From contig CM022671.1 in assembly GCA_012295275.1 (NCBI GenBank), positions 20,732,822 to 20,796,821 of the forward strand: a DNA stretch of 64,000 nucleotides. The letters are read 5' to 3'. A program made the position numbers and the translations under genes. How positions within the stretch are numbered: the stretch's first letter is position 1; every line of letters begins with the position of its first letter. The stretch comes from Chrysomallon squamiferum (Eukaryota; Mollusca; Gastropoda; Neomphalida; Peltospiridae). Under the pieces are notes generated by a model. The model ran no database searches. It was not told the origin of the DNA and worked only from the letters and a program-made list of their open reading frames with translations. This document shows positions 14,381 through 27,381 of the stretch, one piece after another.

Positions 14381-14416
14381 AAATAAAATAAAATAAAATA
14401 AAATAAAATAAAATAA
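14381..14416. repeat. (TAAAA)n pentanucleotide repeat
   Basis: About seven AAATA/TAAAA units. Confidence 0.9.
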
Positions 14417-14505
14417 ATGAGCATACAAACAACAATAAGAGTCACAATAATAATAATACCGGTAAGACGAAGAACGAAAGAACGAACGAATAACAGCATC
14501 AACAG

Positions 14506-14506
14506 C

Positions 14507-14560
<54 letters not shown>
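14506..14560. repeat. (AAT)n microsatellite
   Basis: About 18 uninterrupted AAT units. Confidence 0.95.
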
Positions 14561-15045
14561 CATGGCTACCGGTTATTTGTTATTATTGTTTGTTTATTTA
14601 ATTATACACATACACATACAAAGTCACACTTTATTTCATTTTTTGCCCTTGTCTTTTGTTTGGTTTTCTAAAAATAACTATTTAATAAATTGGGGTTTTA
14701 AAGTTATTCCTATCACAATTATAAAGCCCATCCTTTTTTTTGAAATCTTTAGACTGTTTTTCATTAATAAAAAATGTATTTGTAATCGAGTTTTTGTTAA
14801 TATTTTGTTTATGCACAGTGTGTTTTCGTTTGTTCTGTTAAAAACACTGAACACTGAGACATATGCGAAAGAAATGCATAGATAACGATACAAAACTTTG
14901 AGTGAGAGATAACTAGAAAGAAAAAAAATGTGTTACATAATTATGTTTTAACGGTATGCAAGTATCTGCGTATGTAAATATATGAATGTGTTATAATGAG
15001 ATTAACATATTTGCGTACAAACAGAAAAATATATCTGGATTTTTT

Positions 15046-15128
<83 letters not shown>
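15046..15128. repeat. (CA)6(GA)35 microsatellite
   Basis: Short CA run to 15057, then about 70 bp of pure GA; this is the longest tract immediately upstream of the receptor gene. Confidence 0.95.
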
Positions 15129-15132
<4 letters not shown>

Positions 15133-15149
15133 TTAGGAAAGAATTATGA

Positions 15150-15480
15150 TTCATTTTTATGACTATTCATAAATATCTAAGTATTTTATTTTTAATTAAA
15201 TATAAATATTTGTAAATCTTTGTAAATATCTCAATGTCTTCAATATATTTGTGTGAATGTATTTAACTATGTAAATAAAGCAGTTTTATGACTGTATGTA
15301 AATATCTAAATCCATACATATTCGGCTATTAGTACCAGGCATCTTTAATCTTTATGACTCTTAGAATAAATGTATTTAATAATGAGTGTGATAGTTAAAT
15401 GAAAATATCTCAGTATACTGTGTAAATGTAATTAACAGAGATATCATATGTTTGTGACTGTATGTAAATATCTACGTGTC
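15150..15480. repeat. Diverged minisatellite with TGTAAATATCT units
   Basis: GACTGTATGTAAATATCTA occurs identically at 15290-15308 and 15456-15474, and relatives of TGTAAATATCT and GTGAATGTATTTAAC recur through the block and at about 14950-14990. Spacing is irregular, so it is an old, partly deleted array. Confidence 0.45.
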
Positions 15481-15540
15481 TGACTGTTATTACTGCACTT
15501 GGTTATACGTGTGTTAATATGTTTATGTGATAAGCCTCAG

Positions 15541-16388
15541 TACTCGCAAAACTTCCAGCCTGTGACGACGTAATCTCAAACAGCGAAGACACAGTGACTT
15601 AATCAACCACAGATATTGTATTTGTGCGGGATTGAAGCGTACATACCAACACCGCGGCTTCGGCGGCTCTCAAAGTTTTGCCGTGCAGGTACCACGACCA
15701 ATCAATATGAACGAGTTGGGTCGTAGATCAATACTGTTCAAAACAATCATTTGCAGAAATACACACACGTGTCAGCCCTGACTTCAGCGAGAAACAGAAG
15801 AAAAAAAAGACATGATTCGATACGAGCTGGTGTACTGTCACGACTTTTAACATTCTCATTGTGTTATATGTACTGAAAGATAACGAGAGTTACCAAATCA
15901 GAGGAATGGAAAGCCAGAGAGACAGATAGAAAAGTGAAAGAAGCTGTTCTGTGATAATCCGTCTGATCAAAGAAATATAAATGACTTGCGCTTCAAGTGA
16001 AATCAACTTATATTTTTAATATTTCCATTTGCGTCGATCGGCAAGCTTCCTCGAGTTTTGTCGAGCGAAGTGGAAACAATTTATATTAGATAAAAGTTTC
16101 TACACTGAATGATATAATCTTTTCTTGTTCTTGTTCTTCGGAAATATCTTTAATTAGTTTTAATGTATTTTTTTGTTTTATGTTTTCTCGTTCGTTAGAT
16201 TTTAATCACTGGGTCTAATTACTGTATTATTAAATATATTGTTTTTGAGCTTCTGCATATACTTTTTTGCTTCATTAGCTTTTAATGAATTATATTCTAG
16301 CGCTTTTTACTACGAACCATTATCGAACCTTACCGATTTGTTTTCCGTCATGTGAGCTTTTATTCCGAGTCTATTTTTCTCTTCGCAG
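15541..16388 (+). promoter_or_regulatory. Possible mGluR promoter or upstream non-coding exon region
   Basis: After 15 kb of AT-rich repeats, composition becomes more balanced at about 15541-15790 with several CpGs (for example CCGCGGCTTCGGCGG near 15651). A cAMP-response-like GTGACGACGTAA lies near 15561 and a CCAAT near 15699. No TATA box at a convincing distance is seen. This could be the core promoter, a first non-coding exon, or both. The position before the 16388 splice acceptor is the main argument. Confidence 0.3.
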
Positions 16389-16440
16389 GATTGATCGGGT
16401 CTGCTTGTAAAGAACTCACCGAGGCTCTATCCCTGCATCG

Positions 16441-16545
16441 ATGTTGACTGTCACCCTGCGGCACAGACGCAGACAATATTCCCAAATCTGCTGGAAAGAG
16501 ACGAGTGCAGTCTGCGCGGAGCACAAGTTTTCGGATAATGGTTGA
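16441..16545 (+). promoter_or_regulatory. Upstream ORF of 34 codons in the mGluR leader
   Basis: ATG at 16441 and TGA at 16543-16545, wholly upstream of the receptor start. Two very short uORFs follow (ATG 16539 to TAA 16550; ATG 16549 to TGA 16584). If this leader is transcribed as inferred, ribosomes would meet several starts before the receptor ATG, which usually lowers translation. The peptide resembles nothing I know and is arginine-rich near its start. Confidence 0.35.
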
Positions 16546-16696
16546 GTAATGGTTTACAACAATGCGAAAAATAGTGAAGATTGAAAGCAACCTCTTAGTG
16601 CTGCCGAAACACACTTCTTCTCGCTTGTTTTGGGAAGAAGACACGAAACGTTGATTTATTTAACAACAATTTCGTTTTTGCCATTGCTTTAATAAT

Positions 16697-16783
16697 ATGG
16701 ATGTCTGTTTTCGTTCCACTGTGTTTAAAAGTTTCTGCTACTTGGATGGGAATTCGCTGGCTGTGTCTTTTTTCTCATCGTAG
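16697..16783 (+). promoter_or_regulatory. Upstream ORF of 28 codons overlapping the 16701 ATG
   Basis: ATG at 16697 lies four bases before the first in-frame receptor ATG, in another frame, and ends at TAG 16781-16783. It would take ribosomes that start at 16697 past the 16701 ATG and let them resume near 16887. That fits 16887 being the working receptor start. Confidence 0.35.
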
Positions 16784-16886
16784 TTTGTGCAAATATGACA
16801 CAAATATCCTAGCTGTCTCAAGCGGAAAGGGAATAATTAAACTTCTGATGACATTTGATGCAGGTTTTATACACGATCAACGCGAA

Positions 16887-18255
16887 ATGAGAGGCAAGTC
16901 GTTAGTACGTGATCAAGGAATGCTTTTCGCATTAACCTTTGTCATCTTAATCCTTTTACAGAACGCGTCTTCAGTAAGAAATCTTACTTCCTCGAAAATC
17001 GTGAACGCTGTGGTGCCTGGAGACATTATTCTTGGAGGTTTGTTTCCCGTCCATCAAAAAGGAGAAGGGGAAAAGCCGTGTGGAGTGGTGAACCTTGACA
17101 GAGGGATAGAGAGGCTTGAAGCCATGTTATTTACCATAGATGAAATTAATAGAAACAATAGCGTTCTTCCAGGCATTAAACTTGGCGCGTCCATTTACGA
17201 CACGTGCGCCAGGGCAACTTACGCTTTAGAACAGTCTTTAGAATTCATTCGGGCCTCTTTTACGTCACTGGACGCCTCCGAATTTGTCTGCATGGACGGG
17301 TCTACAGCCCGGGCTAAACACGACCCCACAGCAGTGGCGGGCGTCATAGGAGGCTCCTACAGTACAGTTTCCATCCAGGTAGCTAATTTACTTAGACTAT
17401 TTAAACTACCCCAAGTTAGCTATGCGTCTACTAGTGCTGCCCTTAGTGATAAAACAAGATTTGATTATTTCGTCCGGACGGTACCCCCCGATACCCTTCA
17501 GGCAAAGGCTTTAGTGGACATCGTTCAAGAATTTAACTGGACTTATGTCTCTACAGTGGCCTCCGAAGGAGAATATGGAGAATCGGGTATAGACCAATTC
17601 CAACAAGAAGCGAGAGCAAGAAATATCTGCTTAGCGGCCACTGTTAAAATTCCTAGTAATTCTAATAACAAAACGTTTGACAAAGTTATTGCGGAACTGT
17701 ATCAGAAAACCAAGGCCAGTGTGGTGATTGTGTTCGTGAGGGTGGAACATGCAAAAGGATTACTGGATGCCGCAACGCGCAAAAACATAAGTGGTAGATT
17801 TGTGTGGATTGCAAGCGATGCCTGGGGCGGGAACCATAATCCTGTCAAAAACAATCATTTTGCAGCACAAGGAGCAATAACATTAGAATTACAATCGAAC
17901 CATTTAATTCCGTTCGAAGAATATTTCTTAAAATTAAAACCTCATACAAATAAAAGAAATCCGTGGTTCAAAGAATACTGGGCGGCTGTACATAAATGCA
18001 GATGGCGAGAAGACGTTCCCATACGTGACTTGAACGTTGTTAAATTATGCACTGGATATGAAATACTGAATCGAAAACTGTCTCAGCAGGAGGGGAAGGT
18101 TCAGTTTATCTACGATGCAGTGTACGCCATGGCTCTGGCCCTGGACAAAATGCAAAAAAAAATATGTCCCGGCACGATTCATCTCTGCCGTGAAATGTCG
18201 AAAATTGATGGACAAAAACTTTTTAAGGATTTCTTATCCAGCTTGTCTTTTGACG
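16887..18255 (+). CDS. mGluR: mGluR coding exon 1: signal peptide and glutamate-binding domain
   Basis: First coding exon of a group II-like metabotropic glutamate receptor, a plasma-membrane class C GPCR whose vertebrate group II relatives couple to Gi/o. I prefer the ATG at 16887: it has G at -3 and A at +4, and it gives a normal signal peptide (basic start with R2, K4 and R8, hydrophobic core about residues 12-25). The frame is open back to an ATG at 16701, which would bury this core 70 residues in. The flytrap domain begins near residue 43. By alignment from memory with mGluR1/3, the glutamate contacts are R72, R76, S159, A180-S181-T182, D202, Y230, D311 and K404; all are kept. Expected cysteines are C65, C107, C135 (inter-subunit loop), C248, C372, C388, C427 and C434. 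Sequons include N32, N90, N217, N261 and N300. The donor at 18256 reads ACG|GTAAGT and leaves phase 1. The LBD in a single exon is notable, because from memory vertebrate GRM3 splits it. Confidence 0.95.
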
Positions 18256-18908
18256 GTAAGTTTTTCTTTTATCTTTCTGTTCTGAGGTAATCTTAATTTT
18301 GCTGTTATCTTTATTATTCCTGTCAAATTATTCTCACGAAAGAAGGAGAAAACGAGGTTAGATAATAACTAAGTAATTTAAAAAGTTACTAATTAGCATC
18401 TTTTTTTTTTTTTTTTAAAAATATTATAAATATAATTATGTCAATTATCATAAAACATATCTGTCAGAAAACTGATAACTAAATGAAGAGAAAAATATAA
18501 AGATGAATCCTATAAATATCTCATAAAAAGGAAACAAAATTATTATTATTATTTTTTTTAAAGTTTAAAAACCTCCAAAAATTAAGTCAATAACAACAAA
18601 TTATCAATAGTTAATTACAATTTTTTTAATTTCCTAATTTTTTTCTCCTCGATTTTTTTTCTTCTCATCATTATGATCAGTTCTAGACTACATATTTTTA
18701 AAACTGTATTTTCTTGCAATTATATACATGTATTTAGATATGTGTGAATATTTAAGTTTTTTTTTTTTTTTTTTAAAGTGGAACTATTACAGATAATACA
18801 GTAAAACAGTAGACTATTTTTCATTCTAAAAATCATGTGAAATATAAAATTTGATATCAGCTATAATAAATTTGAGAAATTTTTTTTTAGATTTGTTATT
18901 TGCGTGAT

Positions 18909-19320
18909 GTTGAATTTGATGTTAATTTATAACTTGCTTAAACTCATTTGACTTGTTCACATATAGCATAATACACACGTGTTGAATTTGATGTTAATTT
19001 ATAACCTGCCTAAACATATTTGACTTATTTGCATAAGACACGTATAGTACAAAACGTTATGTTGAATATGGTCTTCTTTTGTAACCATTTGAATTATTCA
19101 CATATAACACATATATTATTTTATATAATCAGCGACATTATTTTTTTGACTTGTTATAACATATAAAAGGCTCGTTGTTTTGAATTTTATTTTGTTCTGT
19201 AAATTGTGTAACCACTGTTGAGTTATTGATATATGCAGTGCAGTATGTTAACTTGAATTTGGTCTTACCGTGTAATCCGTGTAACCGTAATTTGCGTTAT
19301 TCTCATATATACTACAGTTA
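18909..19320. repeat. Tandem array, unit about 72-80 bp, five or six copies
   Basis: GTTGAATTTGATGTTAATTT starts units at 18909 and 18981 (72 bp apart, very similar). Diverged units start at 19061 (GTTGAATATG), about 19177 (TTTTGAATTT) and 19251 (CTTGAATTTG). Each continues with a TTTGACTTRTTCACATATA-like segment. The first two copies are the closest pair. Confidence 0.65.
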
Positions 19321-19497
19321 AAACACGTTCCACGGTTTTCCGATTAGACAGAATTTGATTGTTTAGTACAACCTCACGTACGATACCACTTAGAAGCTAT
19401 AACACAAATTATACACAGATAATTCTAACCTCAAGTATCAATATGACCATACTGTATGTATATTTACACAAACTTTATAAAAGTTGTACTAGTACTG

Positions 19498-19498
<1 letters not shown>

Positions 19499-19563
<65 letters not shown>

Positions 19564-19655
19564 GTTGTAGTATTAATAGTAGCATCGGCAGCAGTAGTAG
19601 TTATAGTAGTAGTAGTTGTTGCTATAGTAATAGTAGTGGTAGTAGTACTAGTTAA
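19499..19655. repeat. (AGT)n(AAT)n(AGT)n compound trinucleotide tract
   Basis: AGT run, about 10 AAT units at 19533-19564, then imperfect AGT to about 19655; a CAA-rich patch follows at 19736-19790. The long frames read through it are homopolymeric artefacts. Confidence 0.9.
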
Positions 19656-20122
19656 AGGAGGAGGAGGATAAGTAGTGGTAGTAATAGAAGTAATACAACG
19701 GCAAAACAAAACAATTAAAATCAAAAAATCTTAGCAACAACAACAACAAAAGAAACCAAAAAAAACAACAACAACAACAACAACAAAAACACTAGCACGA
19801 ACAAAACTGCAAAAAAGTTTTTAAATGGCTACATTGACAAATAGAGTGAAACAGTAAAAAAAATATTTCTACATCAAAGGGACTCTGACTTTTTCCCAGA
19901 TTGGTCATCACGTACTCGTGCCGAAATGAACTCGAAACCATTTCTCTTCTTACGTCGTTCGCAATCAAATCAAAATACTGTTTTCTTATTTTTTTTTAAA
20001 TTTATTTGTGTGTTCACGGTCCATGGAGGCAAAGACATGCTGTGTTGGAGTATTACATTTCACACATACACAAAGTGAATTAATTGTTAATTAAAAAAAG
20101 AGTCTAAATTCTTTAAAAAGAG

Positions 20123-20163
<41 letters not shown>

Positions 20164-20876
20164 TCCCAAGTTTTATTTTATATATATCAGTCTAAAGTTG
20201 AAGAAAAGTACAGAGGATCACAAATGTAGTAAAATAAACATAGTGGCAGTAGCAGTGGTAATAACAGCAATAGTAACGGACGTAGCAGTAGAAGCGACAG
20301 TAGTAGAAGTAATAATAATAATAATAATAATAGTATGATGATGCTGATGCTGATGATGATGATGACAATGCTGATCATGATGAGAGTAAAATACAATCGT
20401 ACGTAGCAACAACAACAAAAATGAAAGGAATAATATTTAGAGTATTTCTACACAGCTCAAGAAAACATCAGATCATTTGAAGTTTCAGTACATGGAATTA
20501 AACATATACAGGAGATATTTAACCTTTGTTAGTTGGAATAAGCCTCCGGTAATGTCATAGGTCGGGTTTTGTTAAAATCAAGGCAATAGAAATAAGGTTA
20601 TCAAACGGAAACCACGTTCCTTCTTCTTCAGAAAATTAACTTTTGTAGAATTTTGTTCTGACCTTTAGTTGACACGATCTAATTTCAATATGTCCTTTTC
20701 TATCGAGACTTCATGTTGTGAATCCATGATTCTTAAAAACGTATCATCTGAGATTTGTCATGATGATTCAAATAGAGTAGACTCTCTTGCCTGACACTCA
20801 GCAGTGTTGTTTCTTGTTTTCTTTTCTTTTTTCCAGAAATTACTGAGTGACGTTATTATTATTAAAAAAGATGAAA

Positions 20877-20914
20877 CAATAACAACAACAACAACAACAC
20901 ACACACACACACAC

Positions 20915-20976
<62 letters not shown>
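20877..20976. repeat. (AAC)n(CA)n(TA)n microsatellite
   Basis: AAC units to about 20897, then about 70 bp of CA with one slip, ending in TATATATA. Confidence 0.95.
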
Positions 20977-21428
20977 GTCTGTAATTATATCTATGTCTGT
21001 CTCTGTCTGTATAGAACGTTATACTAATATGAACAGATTGTCTCTGATTGTGAATATACAGAATATCTCTTTTAGTTAATTACTATTAAGTAACAATGAT
21101 TAAAAAAAATTGTTTTGCAATCACCACATATATTTGCTCTCACATAACGTGTTCTACGTCATTCTTAAAATATGTTTCGGACTAAGGTTCTCGAGCAACC
21201 ATATTTTAGAGGGTCTTGTTCTGAATTGTGTTTGACCTTTGTCACACATCACATGGTAAATATTAGGTTACTGAATATCTGCCCACTGGAATCTGAATAA
21301 ATCTCACTGATCAGAGACGAAGGGACAAACAGAACTGGAAGTAAGAACAAAATCGATGACTCTCTGAACCAGCCAAACAGCCTGGACATAGTTTCGTATT
21401 AACTATTAGATTTAATAATAATAATAAT

Positions 21429-21463
<35 letters not shown>

Positions 21464-21811
21464 TAATAATAATAAAAAAAATAATAATAAAAAATAATGA
21501 TAATAATGGTAGTAGTAGTAGTAGTAGTAGAAGTAGTAGTAGTAGTAGGAGAACTAGTAGTATTAGTATTAGTAGTAGCATAATTAGTAATTAACAACAA
21601 TAATATTAACATGAAGAACTGAAAACGAAGTAGTAGTTACAGTATTCCAACATTTGAATAACTGTGGTAGTAGCAGTATCAGCAGCAGTAGCAGCAGCAG
21701 CAGCAGGTGCAGTAGAAATAGTAATAATAGTAGTGTAGTAGAAATGGAATTAATGATAGTAGTATATGATGAAGTTTGTTGATGATGATGATCATTATTA
21801 TGATTTCAGTA

Positions 21812-21847
<36 letters not shown>

Positions 21848-23400
21848 GTAGTAGTAGTAGTAGTAATGAAGATTATGATGACGATGCTGATGACGATAAA
21901 TAAATAAAAAAAAAACATACAATAACAAGGAAAATACTGGTAACAGTCGCAGCAGCAGAAACAACACAAAACGAAATCTTAATAACAAAATATCTTCTGA
22001 GATTAAATCAATGGATTGTATTGACTTCGTTAAACATTAATATAAGCTACTCAGTTGTTGTGTGTTTTTTTCTTTTTACTAAAGAATTCCGATGATTAGA
22101 AATGACAAAACAGTCTTATAAGAAGGGCGGAGCGAAATCTTTGGGTAGTGATAAAAACAATATTACACTCGTATGGCCACCATAGACAGCAGTGTCACCC
22201 AGATATAATGAAAACAACGAAGGAAGGATAAATCAGTGTATAATGACTTAAAAACAGTTTTGAAATACAACATTAAAAACACATTGTACTATTATTATTA
22301 TTATTATTATTTTATTTAATTTTTTTTTTTTATTTATTATTATTTTTTAATAGAGGATATTTACAGTACCCACTCAAGTTAGCATAAAAAGAAATTTTTT
22401 TTATGACTCATCTCATAGAGATAAAAAAATCCAACAAATCAAAGGCTTTGATAAACGGTCATGGAAAAACAGGCAAGCATAGTAATCAAAGAAATCGAAG
22501 AATTAATCTGTGCGTTTAACATTTTCATGTTTTTGCATACTTCAGTTACAAAAAGCATATTTGATTATTTACTTTCATCTTTAAAAAACAACAACAAAAA
22601 AAACCCAACAACAACAACAAGCTTTTAAAATGCTGTTAGTATTTGACATTTTAGAAACGTTTCTCTTATAAGGTCATTGGTGTTGATGTTTTACTGAAGC
22701 ATTCGTTACTAGTCTCAGAATAAAGTACTTTTCTGATCATGTTGTGCACCAGGTTAAGGGTTGGCAGTAATCAAGTTAATAAAACATTGCTGTTGTCAGT
22801 GTCTCTTTAGTATTTCCTTATATATAGATCCATAACATTATATATATCTTTTGAAAACGTTATTTTCATTCCAATCTTTTATTTATTTCTTTAAAAATAA
22901 TATTTTTACACACATACACGTACACGTTGGTAAATTTACACTTACATACATACACGCATACACACATCCATGCATACATACATAGAGATACATACATACC
23001 TACATACGTACAACCACACATATACGTATATACACATATACACATATACATACACACATACATACACTCACATACATACATACATTCACCAATTTAATCA
23101 TTTAACTAGTCTAAGGGACAATAATACCTAGTTTGTTCAAGTATACATATACAATCAGTGCCAAGATTTGTACGTTATTTTTTCTTTAATAGAACTTTTT
23201 CTTATATCGTAATTAAAAATACATGCATTTGTACTGGAAAGTCTTGATGACTTTCGATTTGTTGATAGATGGAAAGCAGATCGCATGATTATGTCAGCCT
23301 AACATGGTAGGTTTTCTGATATCATTTCATGCAACATGCATTGCGCAGGTTGCTCGATTTGAATCGTAAGAAAATTAACTTAAATAATATATGCTAAAAT

Positions 23401-23490
23401 AATGAATGAATGAAACAAACAAACAAACAAACAAACAAACAAACAAACAAACAAACAAACAAATAAACAAATAAATAAACAAATAAATAA
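23401..23490. repeat. (AAAC)n with AATG and AAAT ends
   Basis: About 13 AAAC units (23412-23462), grading into AAAT units. Confidence 0.95.
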
Positions 23491-23607
23491 ATTAATAATA
23501 TGCATGTCTTTTTTCCTGAACGAACATTGTGAAATTCAAAGAATAATTTTCTGTGCAAAAATCAAATTAAATAGGTTAAGAAACTATGAAAGAAACAAAG
23601 AAACAAA

Positions 23608-23822
23608 CATACCTACCTACCTACCTACATACGTACGTACATAAATATATACATATATTCATAAATAAATGGAGACACATTCATACATACAAAACTGCAC
23701 AGTCGTATCAATACACATATATACATACATACATACATATACACATACTTACATACATACATACATACATAGATACATACACACATAAATACATGCATAC
23801 ATACGTACATACATACATACAT

Positions 23823-23865
<43 letters not shown>

Positions 23866-23880
23866 TACATACATATGCAT
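23608..23880. repeat. (TACC)n, (TACA)n, (TA)n complex
   Basis: Four TACC units followed by a long imperfect TACA array with an internal TA run at 23829-23852 and a short CA run. Both strands give long spurious reading frames. Confidence 0.9.
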
Positions 23881-25334
23881 GATTAATAATAAAACAATAA
23901 AAAATAAAAATAATAATAATTAACTTGATTCGAAGCATTGTGACCTGCAGCTTGCCCCGGTGATGTTTACACCTACTGACCGTTGGTGGAACAAAATCAT
24001 GTTGTATTATTTTATAAAATAGGCAAATGCATAACACTTTGAACATATCTCTTTTGTTTCTGGGGATATTTTATTTTCAGTGCTGTAATTGGAAATGATG
24101 CCATGATTTATTTAAAATGCATTCCATTTAATTTAATTCTTTTCGCTGTTGTTATGTTTGAATTTTATCTTAGTGGTTATGCTGTGACAATTTTTTCTGT
24201 GTAATATAGAAATGCATTGTTTTGCATGTAATTATGTTCTCTTACATCCATTTCAGTAAATATAAACTAGGAAATGCATGTTTCTGGTCCAGATAATGGT
24301 TGTGTAGATTCATTATTTGTGTGTTTGCATATTTATTATTTATTTATGTCTTATATTATATGTTTATAATATTACACTACATTAGCAGTTCAGTACATTA
24401 TATGACATTATTTTATAGTACATAACTCTGTATTATACCAGTATTATATTTGATATTCTAACTTAACAGGGATTAAACTGACTTCTTAAGACAGTATCTA
24501 ATTATTCCTTTTATACTGTTCTACGTCATATAGTATTGAATTGTACTGATTTATTTATTTATTGTTTCTGATTTGACATATTTAGATAAATGATGTAAAA
24601 CAGATATATGTTATCTCTTTCACTTTTTCATAACAATTAAAAAGAATGACATGCCAGTTTATTATCATTTGAAGACATTAGAAGTTGAACGTTTTCATAT
24701 GTATTCATTTTTGTGGGCATTCTTCATTCTTTAAATAATAATTCTGTTCAGCAGCTTTATATTTTGAATTCAGCTTCGCTAAGCTTCAGGAAGATTGAAA
24801 TATTACCGTAGAATCTGCAAGGATTTAAACTAGCGTCCATTTATTCTAATGCCATCAGCGATTTTCAAAATACCATTTGTAAAATGCAGTCACATATAAA
24901 TTAAAAAAACATCAAAAAATTTCTTTGCATATTGCAAAGTCATCTTTCATCACAATAGTGAATGTTCTGGTCTACTATTAAAGATTTTTTTGCTTTTTTT
25001 TTTCCCTCAAAGAACAACTATGAAAAGAGAGTCAATTCCATTGTAAAAAATTAAAAGACAATTATTTTTCTTTATTTCGATCAATGCTGAGGTTTATTAT
25101 CGTCTGAAATAATAAATTAATGATAACACACGTTTGTTGAATCCGTTCTGTATGTATCTGAATTTCTTTTACAAATCAATATCTTGACAAAGAAAACTGA
25201 AAATGTACAATATTTGTTTGTTAGCAAAAGAAAATCAATTGTTTTCCGAGACCGATATTCGAACAACAACAACAACAAAAACAACAGCAAAAAAACAAAC
25301 AAAAAACAACAACAAAAAACCCAAACAAAAACAC

Positions 25335-25391
<57 letters not shown>
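25335..25391. repeat. (AAT)n microsatellite
   Basis: About 19 AAT units, preceded from 25263 by CAA/CAAAA-rich DNA. Confidence 0.95.
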
Positions 25392-25644
25392 CTCTGAAAG
25401 TGATTAGTAGGATATGTCGGTTGTGTCAGTGAATTGTATTCTTAACATATTCAGATCATAAATGATTTATATTATCAGTGGGCCTGGTTGCTCTCCTTTC
25501 TTTTATTATGATGAAACGTATTAAGTCAAGGTATAGGAATTTTACATCCAGAGTTTTGTGTCATTAAAAGGAAAATTCTTCTTTTTTTTTTCTTTTTTTT
25601 TTCGCGCTATCGACATCATAGTACCGAGCCAAATCTCAGGATAT

Positions 25645-25810
25645 TAGGACATTATTTTTAATAAAGGCATTGGTTTTATGACAATGTTTTAAATGAAGTT
25701 ATTGGATTTTACGTCAATATTTTTAACGAAGTTCCTTGATGTTACGATAATATTTTTAATGAGGATATTTTATTTCACGTTAATATTTTAAATAAAATGT
25801 CTGGTCTTTT
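25645..25810. repeat. 33-bp tandem repeat, five copies
   Basis: Units start at about 25645, 25678, 25711, 25744 and 25777, an almost exact 33-bp period. The type unit begins ACGTCAATATTTTTAACGAA and ends GTTATTGGATTTT. Copies differ at a minority of positions. Non-coding by position, although 33 is a multiple of three. Confidence 0.75.
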
Positions 25811-27381
25811 AGAACAAGATTACTAACAGAAGTATTTATAATTTAGAACTACTACAACAACAACAACAACAACAACTACTACTACCATTACTTTGCTGCT
25901 ACGTCTGATAATAATAATGATAATAGTAATAATATTTCTGTCAATAGTAATAACAACCACTATCACCAAAACAACGACGACGACAACAACAACAACAATA
26001 ATAACAATAAAGATGATGATGTTGATGCTGATGACGATATTGTAATTATAATAATTATAATAATAATAGGAATGTTTTTCAAACTAATTAATTAGTAGAG
26101 GTGTTAACGTATTGTATTTTGCGAATAATCGACATTGTTCATCATTATAAACTATCTGTCTTGTTCTGCACGTCAGTTTGATTAATGCATTAACATAACT
26201 ACACGACGAAACGATCTGCTGTTACTAAAATTATTTACATTATTCTTGTCCATTGTTAAAATATTACAATTTATGTGTTAACATAATACTTTACACTGAT
26301 ACGATATTACACTGACATATAAACCAAGATTAAATACTTATGAAAGATTTGTTCCTAATAGCTGTGTCATATCCATTATTTACTATATGGAAAGATAATT
26401 TAATAGAGTAGAGTGATACTGGATTAATAAGAAGATTATTATGTGTCTCGCCAGCGACTTTCAAACTGAAAATTTACTCTTAGGTTTAGACATGACATAT
26501 CCAACGGTGACCAATTAGCGCATCCTGTTGTCGTAGACAGGTTTAAACAAAATTATTTCTAACCAGCAGTGCCAAAGTTTAATTAAACGAAGACATTGAC
26601 ATGCAGATTTTGATTACATAATTACACTCGATTAAATACGTTATTCATTGAGAGCAGTGATCCTGTCATTCATAACGGGAAGCTGGAGTTTGTCTTTATG
26701 TTTTAATCCTCACTTGCAAATCACTCGGTCGTTCAAAACGTGCCGTTATGCAGAAGTCGTATTTATTACGTGTATCACAATTCTGTCTGACATGATGTGC
26801 CTTTTTTTTAAATCATAAAGTATTTCCTGGCTAATTAATAACCTGCTATCTGCATACTAAGACAACTCTGAGTTTTAAAGTGTACATGTCGCAGTGAGAA
26901 TAAACAGGATAATAAAATTAAGGCTTGTAAAGTTATTAATTTTATTGTTTTGGGCGACGGTTCGTCGTCCACAGAAAAGCATGGCTACGATATAATACTG
27001 ATATAAAACATCTGAACATTTTAACACTTCGCAACTGAAGTGATGACGTTATCACGTACCATAAGGACGAATAGTGTACATTTTCTTACAGAAGAACTTT
27101 AGATAAAATTTAAGAGCTAACTGGGTGTTATTATTATGATTATTATTATCAACCAAAAAATCTCTTTCAATGACGCTATTGAATTAATTGGCCGATTTTT
27201 TGATCAACTGAAACAGAATCATTATTTTTTTTTATGTCAGTTTGTTTATTTAGTGAAAGCACTGACTATTGCTATCGATATCGTATCTTTTACATCGAGT
27301 AGAAAAGAACGGTCATAGCTAGATCACCAATGCAAAACTTTTACTAAACCAGTCGTTTTACTGCAAAGTGAAATGCACCAA

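Larger units (their letters stand above)
16389..16886 (+). other. Probable 5' UTR part of mGluR exon 1, or N-terminal extension
   Basis: A pyrimidine-rich tract ending TTTTTCTCTTCGCAG at 16388 is a credible 3' splice site, so an upstream non-coding exon may be spliced here. Composition from 16389 on is less AT-rich than the flank, as expected for exonic sequence. The receptor frame is open from an ATG at 16701, but that ATG has T at -3, and the 62 extra residues look neither like a signal peptide nor like any mGluR segment. I read this stretch as leader. cDNA ends or RNA-seq would settle it. Confidence 0.5.

Noticed and set aside
16360-16644. 94-codon minus-strand ORF opposite the mGluR leader
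   Set aside because: No similarity recognised and it lies opposite a stretch better explained as the receptor 5' UTR.
16701-16886. N-terminal 62 residues as part of the mature receptor
   Set aside because: Weak ATG context, overlap with another uORF, no similarity to mGluRs, and the proper signal peptide starts at 16887. Kept only as an alternative.
22909-23882. Regular short repeats resembling a CRISPR array
   Set aside because: They are continuous TACA/TATG microsatellites without unique spacers, in a eukaryotic genome.
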